A DNA stretch of 15,606 nt from Roseiarcus sp. (lineage in GTDB: Bacteria; Pseudomonadota; Alphaproteobacteria; Rhizobiales; Beijerinckiaceae), in the NCBI GenBank assembly GCA_030153205.1, contig JASLHV010000016.1:1-15606 (forward strand), given 5' to 3'. Both the position numbers and the translations under genes were made by a program. The notes beneath the pieces are model-generated. The model was not told the DNA's origin, searched no databases, and saw only the letters and a program-made list of their open reading frames with translations. Positions within the stretch are counted from its first letter, which is position 1. The number at the start of each line of letters is the position of its first letter. Below are positions 1 through 7,319 of the stretch, in pieces.

Positions 1-1042
1 TCACGACCTTGCTCATATTGCTCATCAGCCGATCCATCACGCCGCCGCTTTCTTTCGAACCTGCGGCCTTCAGCGCGTCGGGCGCGATTTTAGCGAAGCT
101 GGACGCCAAGGCGGCCGCGGTCGGCGCGCCTCTTTCAGCGAAAGGTTTCAAAGCGGCGACTTTCGCCGTATCGGCGCCCAGGCGCTCCAAGGCGCTCTGC
201 TCCGCCGCATAGGGCGCGCCGGCGCCAAGACGCTCGAAGATCGCTTCCGCGGCGACGGCCAAGGCCGCCGCTTCATCCCGCCGTGCGTGATTTTCCTCCG
301 GCGCAACGCGCGTCTCGCTTTTCGGAGTCGCTAAAGTCGCCTCCACTTTGGCCAGCCGGTTTTCCAACGGACCGAGATCGACGGCCGGCTTGTCGCCAGT
401 CGATTTATCGCCGGCGGAAAGCGCGCTTTCGATTTTCTGCATCCTCGCTTCAAGCGCGCTCGTGTCGGCGCCCGGCGCCGCCGGAGAGGTCGCGGCTTGC
501 GCTTGCTGGTCCAGGCTCGAGGCGGTCTTCGTCGCGAGGGCGAGCGCCTTGGCGGCGTCGGACCGCGCCGCCTCAGCGTCGCTCTGGGCGGCGGACTTCG
601 TGTTCTGGGCGGAAGTCTCCAGCGCCGCGACGCGCCGCGTCAGATCGTTGATCGGCGCTTCGGTCGCCGACAGACGCTGCGAGACGTCAGAGCCCGCCGT
701 CGAACTTTCGAACCATACGATACCGGCGGCGACCAAAGCGCCGACGACGCCGCCAACGCAAGCGGCGATGAAAACGGACGGCCGCCGCGGCGGCGCTGGG
801 ACTGGCTCCTCGACCCGAGGGGGCGGTTCTGGCGCTGCCTGTTCTTCCGCCGCCTTGGCAGGCTCCGGCGCCACTTCGGAAGGCTCTGCGGCCGCTTCGG
901 AAGACGCCGCGGTCGCTTCGGCAGCGGCTTCCTCCGCCGCCGTCGCCTCGCCCTCGATGATGACAGGCTCGCCGCGCCGATCGCGATTGGGCGCGACGGC
1001 CGCCTCAGGGTCCAGCCGTCTCGCCTCGTCGTCGTCCGCCAT
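1..1042 (-). CDS. Mitofilin/Mic60-like inner-membrane protein (COG4223 type), C-terminus beyond the window
   Basis: I translated this by hand from ATG 1042; 347 residues are visible and the frame is still open at the left edge. The first 88 residues are acidic and rich in Ala, Pro and Glu. One membrane segment follows at about residues 90-110, then an Ala/Gln/Glu-rich stretch (about 120-245) that looks coiled-coil, then the start of a helical C-terminal part. This layout, downstream of hemC and hemD, matches the alphaproteobacterial mitofilin homologues, which shape cytoplasmic or intracytoplasmic membranes and are often followed by hemY. Family membership rests on layout and neighbours, because the conserved C-terminal mitofilin signature lies mostly outside the window. 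A 78-bp gap separates it from wrbA. The ribosome site is weak (GAGGG about 9 nt before ATG). Long plus-strand open frames over the gene are composition shadows. Confidence 0.8.
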   Translation of the reverse strand, partial: MADDDEARRLDPEAAVAPNRDRRGEPVIIEGEATAAEEAAAEATAASSEAAAEPSEVAPEPAKAAEEQAAPEPPPRVEEPVPAPPRRPSVFIAACVGGVVGALVAAGIVWFESSTAGSDVSQRLSATEAPINDLTRRVAALETSAQNTKSAAQSDAEAARSDAAKALALATKTASSLDQQAQAATSPAAPGADTSALEARMQKIESALSAGDKSTGDKPAVDLGPLENRLAKVEATLATPKSETRVAPEENHARRDEAAALAVAAEAIFERLGAGAPYAAEQSALERLGADTAKVAALKPFAERGAPTAAALASSFAKIAPDALKAAGSKESGGVMDRLMSNMSKVV

Positions 1043-1120
1043 CAGCTCTTGCCCTCATTGACGCCTCTCCTATAGGCGAGGCGGCGAGGGAAGGAAACGG
1101 CCGTTCTGAACTTGTGTAAC

Positions 1121-1720
1121 TCAGGCCGAAACTTTCGCGGCGATCTTGGCGACATGTGCGCCTTGATAACGCGCGGCCTCGAGTTCGATCTCGGAAGGCT
1201 GGCGCGAACCATCGGGTCCGGCGATGGTCGAAGCGCCGTAAGGCGACGCGCCCTTCACCGCCTCGTGTCCGAATTGCCCGGCGAACGAATATGGCAGGCC
1301 CACGTAAATCATGCCGAGATGAAGCAGCGGCGGGATGAAGGTGAAGATCGTCGTCTCCTGGCCGCCGTGCTGGGTCGCCGTCGAGGCGAAGACGGAGGCG
1401 ACCTTGCCGACCAATTTATTCTGGAACCACAGGCCGCCGGTCTGATCGATGAAGTTCTTCATCTGCGCCGCCATATTGCCGTAACGCGTCGGCGTTCCGA
1501 AGATGATGGCGTCATAGTTGGGGAGATCGTCGACGACCGCGATCGGCGCTGCTTGATCGAGTTTGAAATGCGACGCTTTCGCGACTTCCGCCGGCACAAG
1601 CTCCGGCACGCGCTTGACGTCGACTTGAGCGCCAGTCGAGCGGGCGCCCTCGGCGACCGCCATGGCCATGGTTTCGATGTGGCCGTAGCTCGAATAATAA
1701 AGAACAAGCACTTTGGTCAT
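1121..1720 (-). CDS. wrbA: NAD(P)H:quinone oxidoreductase WrbA, flavodoxin fold
   Basis: The protein has 199 residues, the usual WrbA length. It should be a cytoplasmic FMN enzyme that reduces quinones by two electrons and so avoids semiquinone radicals. The N-terminus reads KVLVLYYSSYGHIETMA, the flavodoxin-type FMN phosphate loop. Other WrbA hallmarks are FGTPTRYGNMAAQMKNFIDQ near residues 74-93, FASTATQHGGQE and the PYGASTIAGPDGSRQPSE block near the C-terminus. ATG 1720 is preceded by a good GGGAGG ribosome site. The gene sits 29 bp after hemD and 78 bp before the mitofilin-like gene, all on one strand, so co-transcription with hemCD is likely. Its presence inside the hemC-hemD-mitofilin series is unusual as far as I know. 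The family assignment is very secure. Confidence 0.97.
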   Translation of the reverse strand: MTKVLVLYYSSYGHIETMAMAVAEGARSTGAQVDVKRVPELVPAEVAKASHFKLDQAAPIAVVDDLPNYDAIIFGTPTRYGNMAAQMKNFIDQTGGLWFQNKLVGKVASVFASTATQHGGQETTIFTFIPPLLHLGMIYVGLPYSFAGQFGHEAVKGASPYGASTIAGPDGSRQPSEIELEAARYQGAHVAKIAAKVSA

Positions 1721-1749
1721 TAAAGCCTCCCATAGAAGCCGGCCGACCG

Positions 1750-2466
1750 TCAGCCGGCGGGCGCGCTTCGCTTGAGCGCCTCAAAGAGGCCGGCCTCCGT
1801 CGCCTGCGCGGCGACAACGATGTTCTTTGCTTGAGCGCCATGCAACGGCTCGGCTGCACTTTCAGATATGCAAAGGTGCAAGATCGTGCGCAGCTTTTCG
1901 TCCAGGTTCGCGCGCTGCGCCAATGCGACAGCGATTTCGGCACTGCGTCTCGAATAATAGAGCGCGACGTCGCCCTCCGCGAAAGCACTCGCTTCCTCCG
2001 GGCTCCAAGCGTCGCGCGCCGGCGCTTCGTAAATTTCGCACAATGCGACACGATGTCCTGCCGCCGTCAGCGTTTCTTCGATGCTGCCCATCCGGTCACG
2101 CCCGGCGAGGTAGAGGACGCGTGAATTTTGCGACAGCTTGTCGCAGATCTGCGCGGCGAGGATCGCCGCACCGGACGCGATGGCGCGCGGCTTGCCGAAG
2201 CCGATGCGCGTCGCCGCCTCGGCGGTACGTTCGCCAACCACGTAAAGGGGAACAGCGGCGAGGTGAGCGTAACGTTCGGACGACAAAACCGTGAAAGCCG
2301 CCGCGCTAGTTGCGATCAAGGCGTCGAACGCGCCGTCGGGCGGCGGCGCGCCGGTCCATTTTATCGAAAGAGCAGCCGCAAAGAGCGGGGTGTAACCCAG
2401 CGCGGCGAGGCGCTTGGCGGTCGCGGCCGCATCCTCGCTGGCGCGGGTGAGGATGACGCGCGTCAT
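1750..2466 (-). CDS. hemD: Uroporphyrinogen-III synthase
   Basis: This 238-residue protein has the length and two-lobe pattern of HemD. HemD cyclises hydroxymethylbilane to uroporphyrinogen III with inversion of ring D, the branch point toward heme, siroheme, cobalamin and chlorophylls. The sequence opens VILTRASEDAAATAKRLAALGY, the typical N-terminus. It then shows ALIATSAAAF, YVVGERTAEAA, a central VLYLAGRDRMGSIEETL (LAG-R-R type) block and LYYSRRSAE. HemD is poorly conserved, so the position directly after hemC carries much of the weight. Its ATG lies two bases after the hemC stop, which implies translational coupling. No residue appears to be missing. Confidence 0.95.
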   Translation of the reverse strand: MTRVILTRASEDAAATAKRLAALGYTPLFAAALSIKWTGAPPPDGAFDALIATSAAAFTVLSSERYAHLAAVPLYVVGERTAEAATRIGFGKPRAIASGAAILAAQICDKLSQNSRVLYLAGRDRMGSIEETLTAAGHRVALCEIYEAPARDAWSPEEASAFAEGDVALYYSRRSAEIAVALAQRANLDEKLRTILHLCISESAAEPLHGAQAKNIVVAAQATEAGLFEALKRSAPAG

Positions 2467-2468
2467 GC

Positions 2469-3392
2469 TCAGCTCGCCAGCAATTCAGCCGGCGCTCGCG
2501 CGCGCAATTCGCGTCCCGCATCCGCGCCGAGCCGCGACGCGTCGTCGGCGTCGCCCTCGCGCGTCGTTTCGACGCAGATGCGGCCATCGAGAGAGAGCGT
2601 TGCGCCGCGGAACGTCAGCCGAGCGCCATTCAGTTGGGCATGACCGCCGATCGGCGTCCGGCAGGAGCCATCGAGCTCCGCAAGGAAAGCGCGCTCGGCG
2701 GCAAGCACCACGCCTGTCGGTACGTCGAGCATAGGCGTCAGCGTTTTGGCCAGACGGGCGTCGTCGCTTCGCGCCGTGATCGCGATCGCGCCTTGGCCAA
2801 CGGCGGGCAGGAATTCTTCGACATTCAGGATCGCTGCGGCTTTGTCTTGCAATCCGAGCCGTTTGAGGCCGGCAAGCGCGAGCAAAGTCAAATCGAACTC
2901 GCCGGACTCCACTTTGCGCAACCGCGTCTCGACATTGCCGCGGAGCAGGCCCACTGCGAGGTCCGGTCGCGTGCGCAACGCCATCGCCTGCCGGCGCGGC
3001 GAGGCCGAACCAAGGCGGGCGCCCTGCGGCAACTCGGCGAAGCTCGCCGCTTTCACGCAAATCAAAGCGTCGCGCGCGTCCTCGCGCGGCGGGTAGCCGG
3101 CGATGACGAGGCCTGAGGGTAAAAAAGTCTGCAGGTCCTTCGCCGAATGGATCGCGCAATCGATGGCGCCGGCCAGCAGCGCTTCGTCCAGCTCCTTGGT
3201 GAAAAGCCCTTTGCCGCCGGCTTCGGCCAGCGAGCGATCGACGATTCGATCGCCCGTCGTGCGAATGACCACGATTTCAATGTCGCCAACGGCGACGCCG
3301 GCGGTCTCGGCGAGGCGATCGCAGACCTGACGGGCCTGCGCCAACGCCAGGGGCGAGCCCCGCGAGCCGACTTTCAAATAGGGGGTCGCCAT
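2469..3392 (-). CDS. hemC: Hydroxymethylbilane synthase (porphobilinogen deaminase)
   Basis: At 307 residues this is full length. The enzyme joins four porphobilinogens into hydroxymethylbilane on a covalently bound dipyrromethane cofactor in the cytoplasm. The N-terminus has the family signature VGSRGSPLALAQA (residues 8-20). HSAKDL at 82-87 supplies the catalytic Asp86. LGSASPRRQA (127-136) and LLRGNVETRLRK (149-160) follow, and DGSCRTPIGGHA (241-252) provides the cofactor-bearing Cys244. After HSAKDL the sequence has Gln where many relatives have Pro, a mild deviation outside the key residues. ATG 3392 has GGAG about 5 nt upstream. The gene is head-to-head with tsaD and leads the hemC-hemD-wrbA-mitofilin series. 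Confidence 0.98.
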   Translation of the reverse strand: MATPYLKVGSRGSPLALAQARQVCDRLAETAGVAVGDIEIVVIRTTGDRIVDRSLAEAGGKGLFTKELDEALLAGAIDCAIHSAKDLQTFLPSGLVIAGYPPREDARDALICVKAASFAELPQGARLGSASPRRQAMALRTRPDLAVGLLRGNVETRLRKVESGEFDLTLLALAGLKRLGLQDKAAAILNVEEFLPAVGQGAIAITARSDDARLAKTLTPMLDVPTGVVLAAERAFLAELDGSCRTPIGGHAQLNGARLTFRGATLSLDGRICVETTREGDADDASRLGADAGRELRARAPAELLAS

Positions 3393-3490
3393 AACGCTCC
3401 AAAGAGATTATTCGCGAAAGGTGAGACTTATAGAGGGCGGAGCGGGCGTGAGAAAGCGCAGGGCGCGCTCACGCGATAGTCGGAGCCGAA
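3393..3490. promoter_or_regulatory. Divergent hemC/tsaD intergenic region
   Basis: These 98 bp must drive hemC leftward and tsaD rightward. The ribosome sites sit at the ends: GGAG 5 nt before tsaD ATG, and GGAG just upstream of hemC ATG. An imperfect hairpin (outer arms GTG/CAC, inner arms AGCGC/GCGCT) spans 3448-3472. AT-rich -10-like stretches (for example CTATAA on the minus strand near 3427-3432) are present, but I found no convincing -35 partner, so no promoter hexamers are assigned. Confidence 0.4.
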
Positions 3491-4549
3491 ATGCAGGTTT
3501 TGGGGATTGAGACGACATGTGACGAGACGGCGGCGGCGATCGTTCGCTTAAGGCCCGGCGGCGGGGGCGACATTCTCGCTGATGAAGTGATGAGCCAGAT
3601 CGCCGCTCATGCCGCCTATGGCGGCGTGGCGCCGGAAATCGCCGCGCGCGCTCATGTCGAAATCGTCGACCTTCTCGCCGCCCGCGCTTTGAACAAGGCC
3701 GGCGTGAAGGCGAACGAACTCGATGCAATCGCTGCGGCCGCGGGCCCTGGCCTTATTGGCGGCGTGATTGTCGGCCTGATGACGGGCAAGGGTCTTGCGC
3801 TGGCGACCGGCAAACCTTTCGTCGCGGTCAATCACCTCGAAGCGCATGCCTTGACGGCGCGGCTCGCCGGGGCGCTCGCCTTTCCGTACCTCCTTCTGTT
3901 GGCCTCCGGCGGCCATACCCAGATTCTCGCGGTCAAAGGCGTCGGCGATTATGTGAGATTGGGCGCGACGATGGATGACGCCATTGGCGAAGCCTTTGAC
4001 AAAACGGCGAAGCTGCTTGGCTTGCCATATCCTGGCGGGCCTGCGATCGAAGCGGCGGCGCGTAACGGCGATCCCATGCGGTTCGATCTGCCAAGGCCGC
4101 TGATCGGCCGGCCAAACGCTGATTTTTCGCTCTCAGGCCTCAAGACCGCCACGCGCCTTGCCGCCGAAAGCGTCGCGCCCTTGCGCGATCGCGACGTCGC
4201 CGATCTTTGCGCCTCATTTCAAGCGGCGATCGTCGATGTGATCGAAGATCGCATGCGCGTCGCTCTTCAATTGTTTCGCGAGCGTATCGGCGTCGCCCAG
4301 GCGCTGGTGATCGCCGGCGGCGTCGCCGCCAATGAGGCGATCCGTTCAGCCCTTGCGCGCTTTTCGACGCAGGCCGGATTGAAACTGGTCGCGCCGCCCT
4401 TGAGTCTCTGCACGGACAATGGCGCGATGATCGCCTGGGCTGGGATTGAACGTCTGAGGCTCGGTCTCACGGACGATTTCGCCGCGCCGGCGCGCCCGCG
4501 CTGGCCGCTTGACGTTAAAGCGGCGCCGGCCTTGAACGGCAAGGCGTGA
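3491..4549 (+). CDS. tsaD: tRNA N6-adenosine threonylcarbamoyltransferase TsaD (Gcp/YgjD family)
   Basis: The 352-residue protein transfers the threonylcarbamoyl group from TC-AMP to A37 of tRNAs that read ANN codons, acting with TsaB and TsaE in bacteria. It belongs to the ASKHA fold. Visible hallmarks are LGIETTCDETAAA at residues 4-16, metal ligands in HLEAH (His115 and His119), ASGGHTQ (138-144), DDAIGEAFDKTAKLLGLPYP (162-181), FSLSGLKTA (212-220), GGVAANEAIR (276-285) and the C-terminal CTDNGAMIAWAG with metal-binding Asp309. Starting at ATG 3491 puts the first motif at the usual distance from the N-terminus, and GGAG precedes it. gpsA follows in the same frame, and its start region begins 42 nt after the TGA, so the two are probably co-transcribed. 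Confidence 0.98.
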   Translation: MQVLGIETTCDETAAAIVRLRPGGGGDILADEVMSQIAAHAAYGGVAPEIAARAHVEIVDLLAARALNKAGVKANELDAIAAAAGPGLIGGVIVGLMTGKGLALATGKPFVAVNHLEAHALTARLAGALAFPYLLLLASGGHTQILAVKGVGDYVRLGATMDDAIGEAFDKTAKLLGLPYPGGPAIEAAARNGDPMRFDLPRPLIGRPNADFSLSGLKTATRLAAESVAPLRDRDVADLCASFQAAIVDVIEDRMRVALQLFRERIGVAQALVIAGGVAANEAIRSALARFSTQAGLKLVAPPLSLCTDNGAMIAWAGIERLRLGLTDDFAAPARPRWPLDVKAAPALNGKA

Positions 4550-4577
4550 TTCCGCCACGCTAAGGTATCGCAAGACG

Positions 4578-4591
4578 AGGGAGGTCTTCCC
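4578..4591 (+). promoter_or_regulatory. Ribosome binding site that supports the CTG start of gpsA
   Basis: The purine run AGGGAGG (4578-4584) lies 7 nt before CTG 4592 and is the only strong ribosome site between tsaD and the GpsA dinucleotide fold. The bases GGGAG (4579-4583) can pair with TTCCC just downstream (4587-4591) around a three-base loop, with one G-U pair, so the site could sit in a short hairpin. The pairing is weak and may be chance. Confidence 0.6.
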
Positions 4592-5587
4592 CTGCGCGAA
4601 TTTTCAACCATTGGCGTCGCCGGGGCCGGCGCCTGGGGGATCGCTCTCGCCAACGTCGCCGCGAGCGCAGGACGCAATGTCGTCCTCTGGGGCCGGAACG
4701 AGGCGGCTATGCTCGCCCTCGCCAAGACACGACAGAGTCCGAAAAGACTCGCCAATGTATTTCTCGCCGAAAGCGTCAAGGCGACTTCCGATATTGTCGA
4801 CCTTGCTGATTGCGACGCCATTCTCGTCGTGACGCCGGCGCAAGCGACCCGCGCTGTTACGGTCGAACTCGCTGAAATTCTGTTCCGTGAAACGCCGCTC
4901 GTCTCTTGCGCCAAGGGGATCGAGCAGGGTTCTGGTTTGTTCATGACTCAGGTTTTCGCCGAGGCGGCGTCGCGCCATCCCGCGGCGATCCTGTCGGGAC
5001 CGGGTTTTGCGGCCGACGTCGCCGCCGGCTTGCCCACAGCCGTTACGCTTGCGGCTGAGGACGAAGCGCTTGCGCGGGCGCTCGCCGGCGCGCTGCAAAG
5101 CGCGAGCTTCCGCCTGTACCATTCGAGCGACGTCATCGGCGTCGAGATCGGCGGCGCGGCGAAGAATGTGCTGGCCATCGCCAGCGGCGTCGCCGTCGGC
5201 CTCGGCCTCGGTCCAAGCGCGGGCGCGGCTTTGATCGCGCGCGGCTTTGCCGAGATGTCGCGCCTTGGCGCGGCGCTGGGCGCCAAGCCGCAAACGCTCG
5301 CCGGCCTTTCCGGCCTGGGCGATCTCGTGTTGACCTGCACCTCGCCGCAATCGCGCAATTTCGCCTTCGGCTTGGCGCTCGGCCGTGGCGGCGCGGTTTC
5401 GCAAGGCTTGGCGTCCGGCAAGCTGGTCGAGGGCGCCTATACGGCGCGGGCGCTGATCGAAATCGCCAAGGCGCATGACGTCGACACGCCGATCGCGACG
5501 AGCGTCGACGCCGTGCTGAGCGGCGCGATCGCGCCAAGCGAGGCTGTGCGCGCCTTGCTTGCGCGGCCGCCCAAGGCGGAGACATAG
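4592..5587 (+). CDS. gpsA: NAD(P)+-dependent glycerol-3-phosphate dehydrogenase, probable CTG start
   Basis: This enzyme reduces dihydroxyacetone phosphate to sn-glycerol-3-phosphate for phospholipid synthesis. From CTG 4592 the protein has 331 residues, the normal family length. It begins REFSTIGVAGAGAWG, with the nucleotide-binding Gly11, Gly13 and Gly16. Later motifs are VSCAKGIE with Lys108, LSGPGFAADVAAGLPT, VEIGGAAKNVLAI with catalytic Lys191 and LAGLSGLGDLVLTCTSPQSRN. The first in-frame ATG is at 4709, which would remove the whole GxGxxG loop, so it cannot be the true start. Between the tsaD stop and that loop there is no in-frame ATG, GTG or TTG; CTG 4592 sits 7 nt after AGGGAGG. ATT 4610 is a poorer alternative. 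The downstream YciI-like gene follows after 74 nt. Confidence 0.95.
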   Translation: MREFSTIGVAGAGAWGIALANVAASAGRNVVLWGRNEAAMLALAKTRQSPKRLANVFLAESVKATSDIVDLADCDAILVVTPAQATRAVTVELAEILFRETPLVSCAKGIEQGSGLFMTQVFAEAASRHPAAILSGPGFAADVAAGLPTAVTLAAEDEALARALAGALQSASFRLYHSSDVIGVEIGGAAKNVLAIASGVAVGLGLGPSAGAALIARGFAEMSRLGAALGAKPQTLAGLSGLGDLVLTCTSPQSRNFAFGLALGRGGAVSQGLASGKLVEGAYTARALIEIAKAHDVDTPIATSVDAVLSGAIAPSEAVRALLARPPKAET

Positions 5588-5623
5588 CTGGCCGGATCAT
5601 CCCACGCTTTACGGCGCAACCGC

Positions 5624-5655
5624 CTTCCCCTAGTTTGCCGACGTCAAAGGGGAGG
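5624..5655 (+). promoter_or_regulatory. Possible hairpin masking the ribosome site of the YciI-like gene
   Basis: CTTCCCCT (5624-5631) is complementary to AGGGGAGG (5648-5655) over eight pairs including one G-U, around a 16-nt loop. The right arm is the whole Shine-Dalgarno sequence of the gene that begins at GTG 5662. In the mRNA this could lower initiation unless the fold is opened. This is drawn from sequence pairing only. Confidence 0.35.
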
Positions 5656-5661
5656 TCGCTC

Positions 5662-5952
5662 GTGCTTTTCGTCGCCATCTGCATCGACAAACCGAACAAT
5701 TTGCAGGCGCGTCTCGATAATCGGCCGACTCATCTCGACTATCTCGCGAGTTTGAAAGCGAAGCTGAAGATCGCCGGACCCTTCCTCGCCGCAGACAATC
5801 AAACGCCGATCGGCTCGCTGCTGATCTATGACGCCGCCGACGCAAACGAAGCGCGGTCGCTCGCCGATAATGATCCTTTCAGCAAAGCCGGCGTCTTCGC
5901 TAGCGTCGAGATTAAAGCCTGGCGTCAGGGCTTCGGCCCACCGATCGGGTGA
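5662..5952 (+). CDS. YciI-like family protein (YCII domain)
   Basis: This is a small cytoplasmic protein of 96 residues in the ferredoxin-like YCII fold. It starts LFVAICIDKPNN and then has RPTHLDYL (Arg21, His24) followed by AGPFLAADNQTPIGSLLIYDA and a NDPF block near the C-terminus, the standard YciI pattern. Members are proposed to be small enzymes or binding proteins, and most have no known reaction. I chose GTG 5662 because AGGGGAGG ends 6 nt upstream and the YciI fold begins right there; a TTG at 5635 in the same frame would add nine residues unlike the family. The EVE-domain gene begins 8 nt after its stop, so the two are probably translated from one message with gpsA and tsaD upstream. 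Confidence 0.9.
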   Translation: MLFVAICIDKPNNLQARLDNRPTHLDYLASLKAKLKIAGPFLAADNQTPIGSLLIYDAADANEARSLADNDPFSKAGVFASVEIKAWRQGFGPPIG

Positions 5953-5960
5953 GGCTTCCC

Positions 5961-6374
5961 ATGGCTCATTGGCTGGTCAAAAGCGAACCTTCCGCCTGGT
6001 CCTTCACGCAGCAAGTCGAGGCCGGCAAGAAAGGTACGAGTTGGAACGGCGTGCGCAATCACGCCGCCAAGCTCAATCTGATGGCGATGAAGCTCGGCGA
6101 ACAGGCCTTCTTCTATCATTCGAACGAAGGCAAGGAGATCGTCGGCATCGTCGAAGTGACGAAACTCTATTATCCCGATCCAACCGATGAGACCGGAAAA
6201 TTCGGCATGGTCGATTTTCGCGCCGTCAAGCCGCTGCCCAAACCGGTCACGCTCGATGCGATCAAAGCCGACAAACGCCTCGCCAATATGGCGCTGGTGA
6301 AACTCTCGCGCCTCTCGGTGCAGCCGGTGACGGAAGCCGAGTGGAAGACCGTCTGCGCGATGGGCGGGCTGTGA
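5961..6374 (+). CDS. EVE-domain (PUA-like) protein
   Basis: The 137-residue protein is a single EVE domain, a PUA-like fold related to YTH domains and thought to bind modified bases in nucleic acid. It shows the classic N-terminus MAHWLVKSEPSAWSF, then TSWNGVRNHAAKLNLMAMK, GEQAFFYHSNEGKEIVGIVEV, YYPDPTDETGKFGMVDF and a C-terminal LSRLSVQPVTEAEW. ATG 5961 is preferred because it gives the conserved start; GTG 5949 in the same frame overlaps the end of the upstream gene and adds four residues. It ends 15 bp before the convergent FAD-subunit gene, and I see no hairpin terminator in that gap. A link to tRNA or DNA modification through tsaD is possible but only by proximity. Confidence 0.95.
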   Translation: MAHWLVKSEPSAWSFTQQVEAGKKGTSWNGVRNHAAKLNLMAMKLGEQAFFYHSNEGKEIVGIVEVTKLYYPDPTDETGKFGMVDFRAVKPLPKPVTLDAIKADKRLANMALVKLSRLSVQPVTEAEWKTVCAMGGL

Positions 6375-6389
6375 CCTCCCGCCGGAAAC

Positions 6390-7319
6390 TTACGCGAAAA
6401 GTCGTTCCAGCAGGTCCTGGACGAGGCCTTCGAGAAGAGCGAGCTTGTAGCGCGTCATTTGCAGCGCCTTTGCGCCAATGACCGATTGCTTGGCCGCTTC
6501 GGCGATGGTCGCGCGGTTTGCGGATGCGCCTTGAGCCGCCGTCTCCGCCGCCGTCAACCGCACGGGAACCGGCGCGACGCCTCCCGCCGCGAGTCGTAGA
6601 AACCGGATAGAGCCCGCGGCGACTTCGGCGCGCGCCACAATTTCGACCAGAGGCCATTCGGCGTAGGCGCGAGAGATCGCTCGTTTGTAAAGCGCACGCT
6701 CTCCGGCGATTGGCGGCGGCAATTCAATGCGCTGGATCACCTCCCCCGGCTCGAGCGCATTGTCCCTGGCGCCGTCAGAGCCATCGCCAAGCAATTGCGC
6801 AATTGTCAAACGCGCGCGGCGATCGGTGACGATCTTGGCGTCGTACGCCAAAAGCGCGGCGGCCATCGTGGAAGGATGCGGCGCGATGCAGGGGCCGAAA
6901 TCGAAGACAACGCCATAGAGATGATTGCCCGCCCGGGCTGGACAGGTCGAACCGCCTTTCTTCAGGCAGGCGATGTGCGGGTTGCGATAGTACCAGCAGC
7001 GCGACCGTTGGGCGAGATTGCCGCCGATTGTCGCCAGACGCCGGATCTGCGGCGTGGCAAGACCGTCCGCCGCCGCCGCCAAGCCGGGATAAGCGGCGGC
7101 GATCGCGGGATCGTTTGCAATCCCATCGATCGTGATCGAGGCGCCGATATGCGCCGCACCGTTCGAATCCCAATCGACGGTCGTCATCTCCGGCGTGGGC
7201 GCGATGTCGATCAGCGGGCCGCGCGATACGCCGCTCCGGCGCCGCTCGGAAAGATCGGTACCGGCGGCCCGGAATTCAGCGGCATCCCCGCTGGAGCTTA
7301 TGATCGGCGCCGCGCTCAT
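6390..7319 (-). CDS. FAD-binding subunit of a xanthine dehydrogenase-family oxidoreductase, with a predicted [4Fe-4S] site
   Basis: This 309-residue protein is the medium, FAD-binding subunit that passes electrons between the iron-sulfur/molybdenum partner and an acceptor. A degenerate AAGTDL (residues 18-23) and TIGGNLAQ (97-104) mark the FAD-binding domain, and the C-terminal third fits the CO dehydrogenase flavoprotein C-terminal domain. Between them lies a loop with Cys108, Cys118, Cys126 and Cys144 (RCWYYR, ACLKKGG, TCPA, GPCIA). This is the arrangement that holds an extra [4Fe-4S] cluster in PaoB/YagS and in the beta subunit of 4-hydroxybenzoyl-CoA reductase. Its ATG overlaps the stop of the large subunit as ATGA, so translation is coupled. 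The stop faces the EVE gene. Confidence 0.93.
   Translation of the reverse strand: MSAAPIISSSGDAAEFRAAGTDLSERRRSGVSRGPLIDIAPTPEMTTVDWDSNGAAHIGASITIDGIANDPAIAAAYPGLAAAADGLATPQIRRLATIGGNLAQRSRCWYYRNPHIACLKKGGSTCPARAGNHLYGVVFDFGPCIAPHPSTMAAALLAYDAKIVTDRRARLTIAQLLGDGSDGARDNALEPGEVIQRIELPPPIAGERALYKRAISRAYAEWPLVEIVARAEVAAGSIRFLRLAAGGVAPVPVRLTAAETAAQGASANRATIAEAAKQSVIGAKALQMTRYKLALLEGLVQDLLERLFA

Noticed and set aside
348..1075. Plus-strand open frames of 237 and 192 residues over the mitofilin-like gene
   Set aside because: Both are antisense to a gene with a membrane segment and coiled coil. Their Ala/Ser or Arg-rich composition is what GC-rich codons give on the opposite strand.
1064..1085. Short inverted repeat CGCCTC/GAGGCG before the mitofilin-like gene
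   Set aside because: Six-base arms in very GC-rich sequence are expected by chance, and no T-run marks a terminator.
4604..5476. 290-residue minus-strand frame opposite gpsA
   Set aside because: It is Arg- and Gly-rich with no recognisable motif, and gpsA on the other strand is certain.
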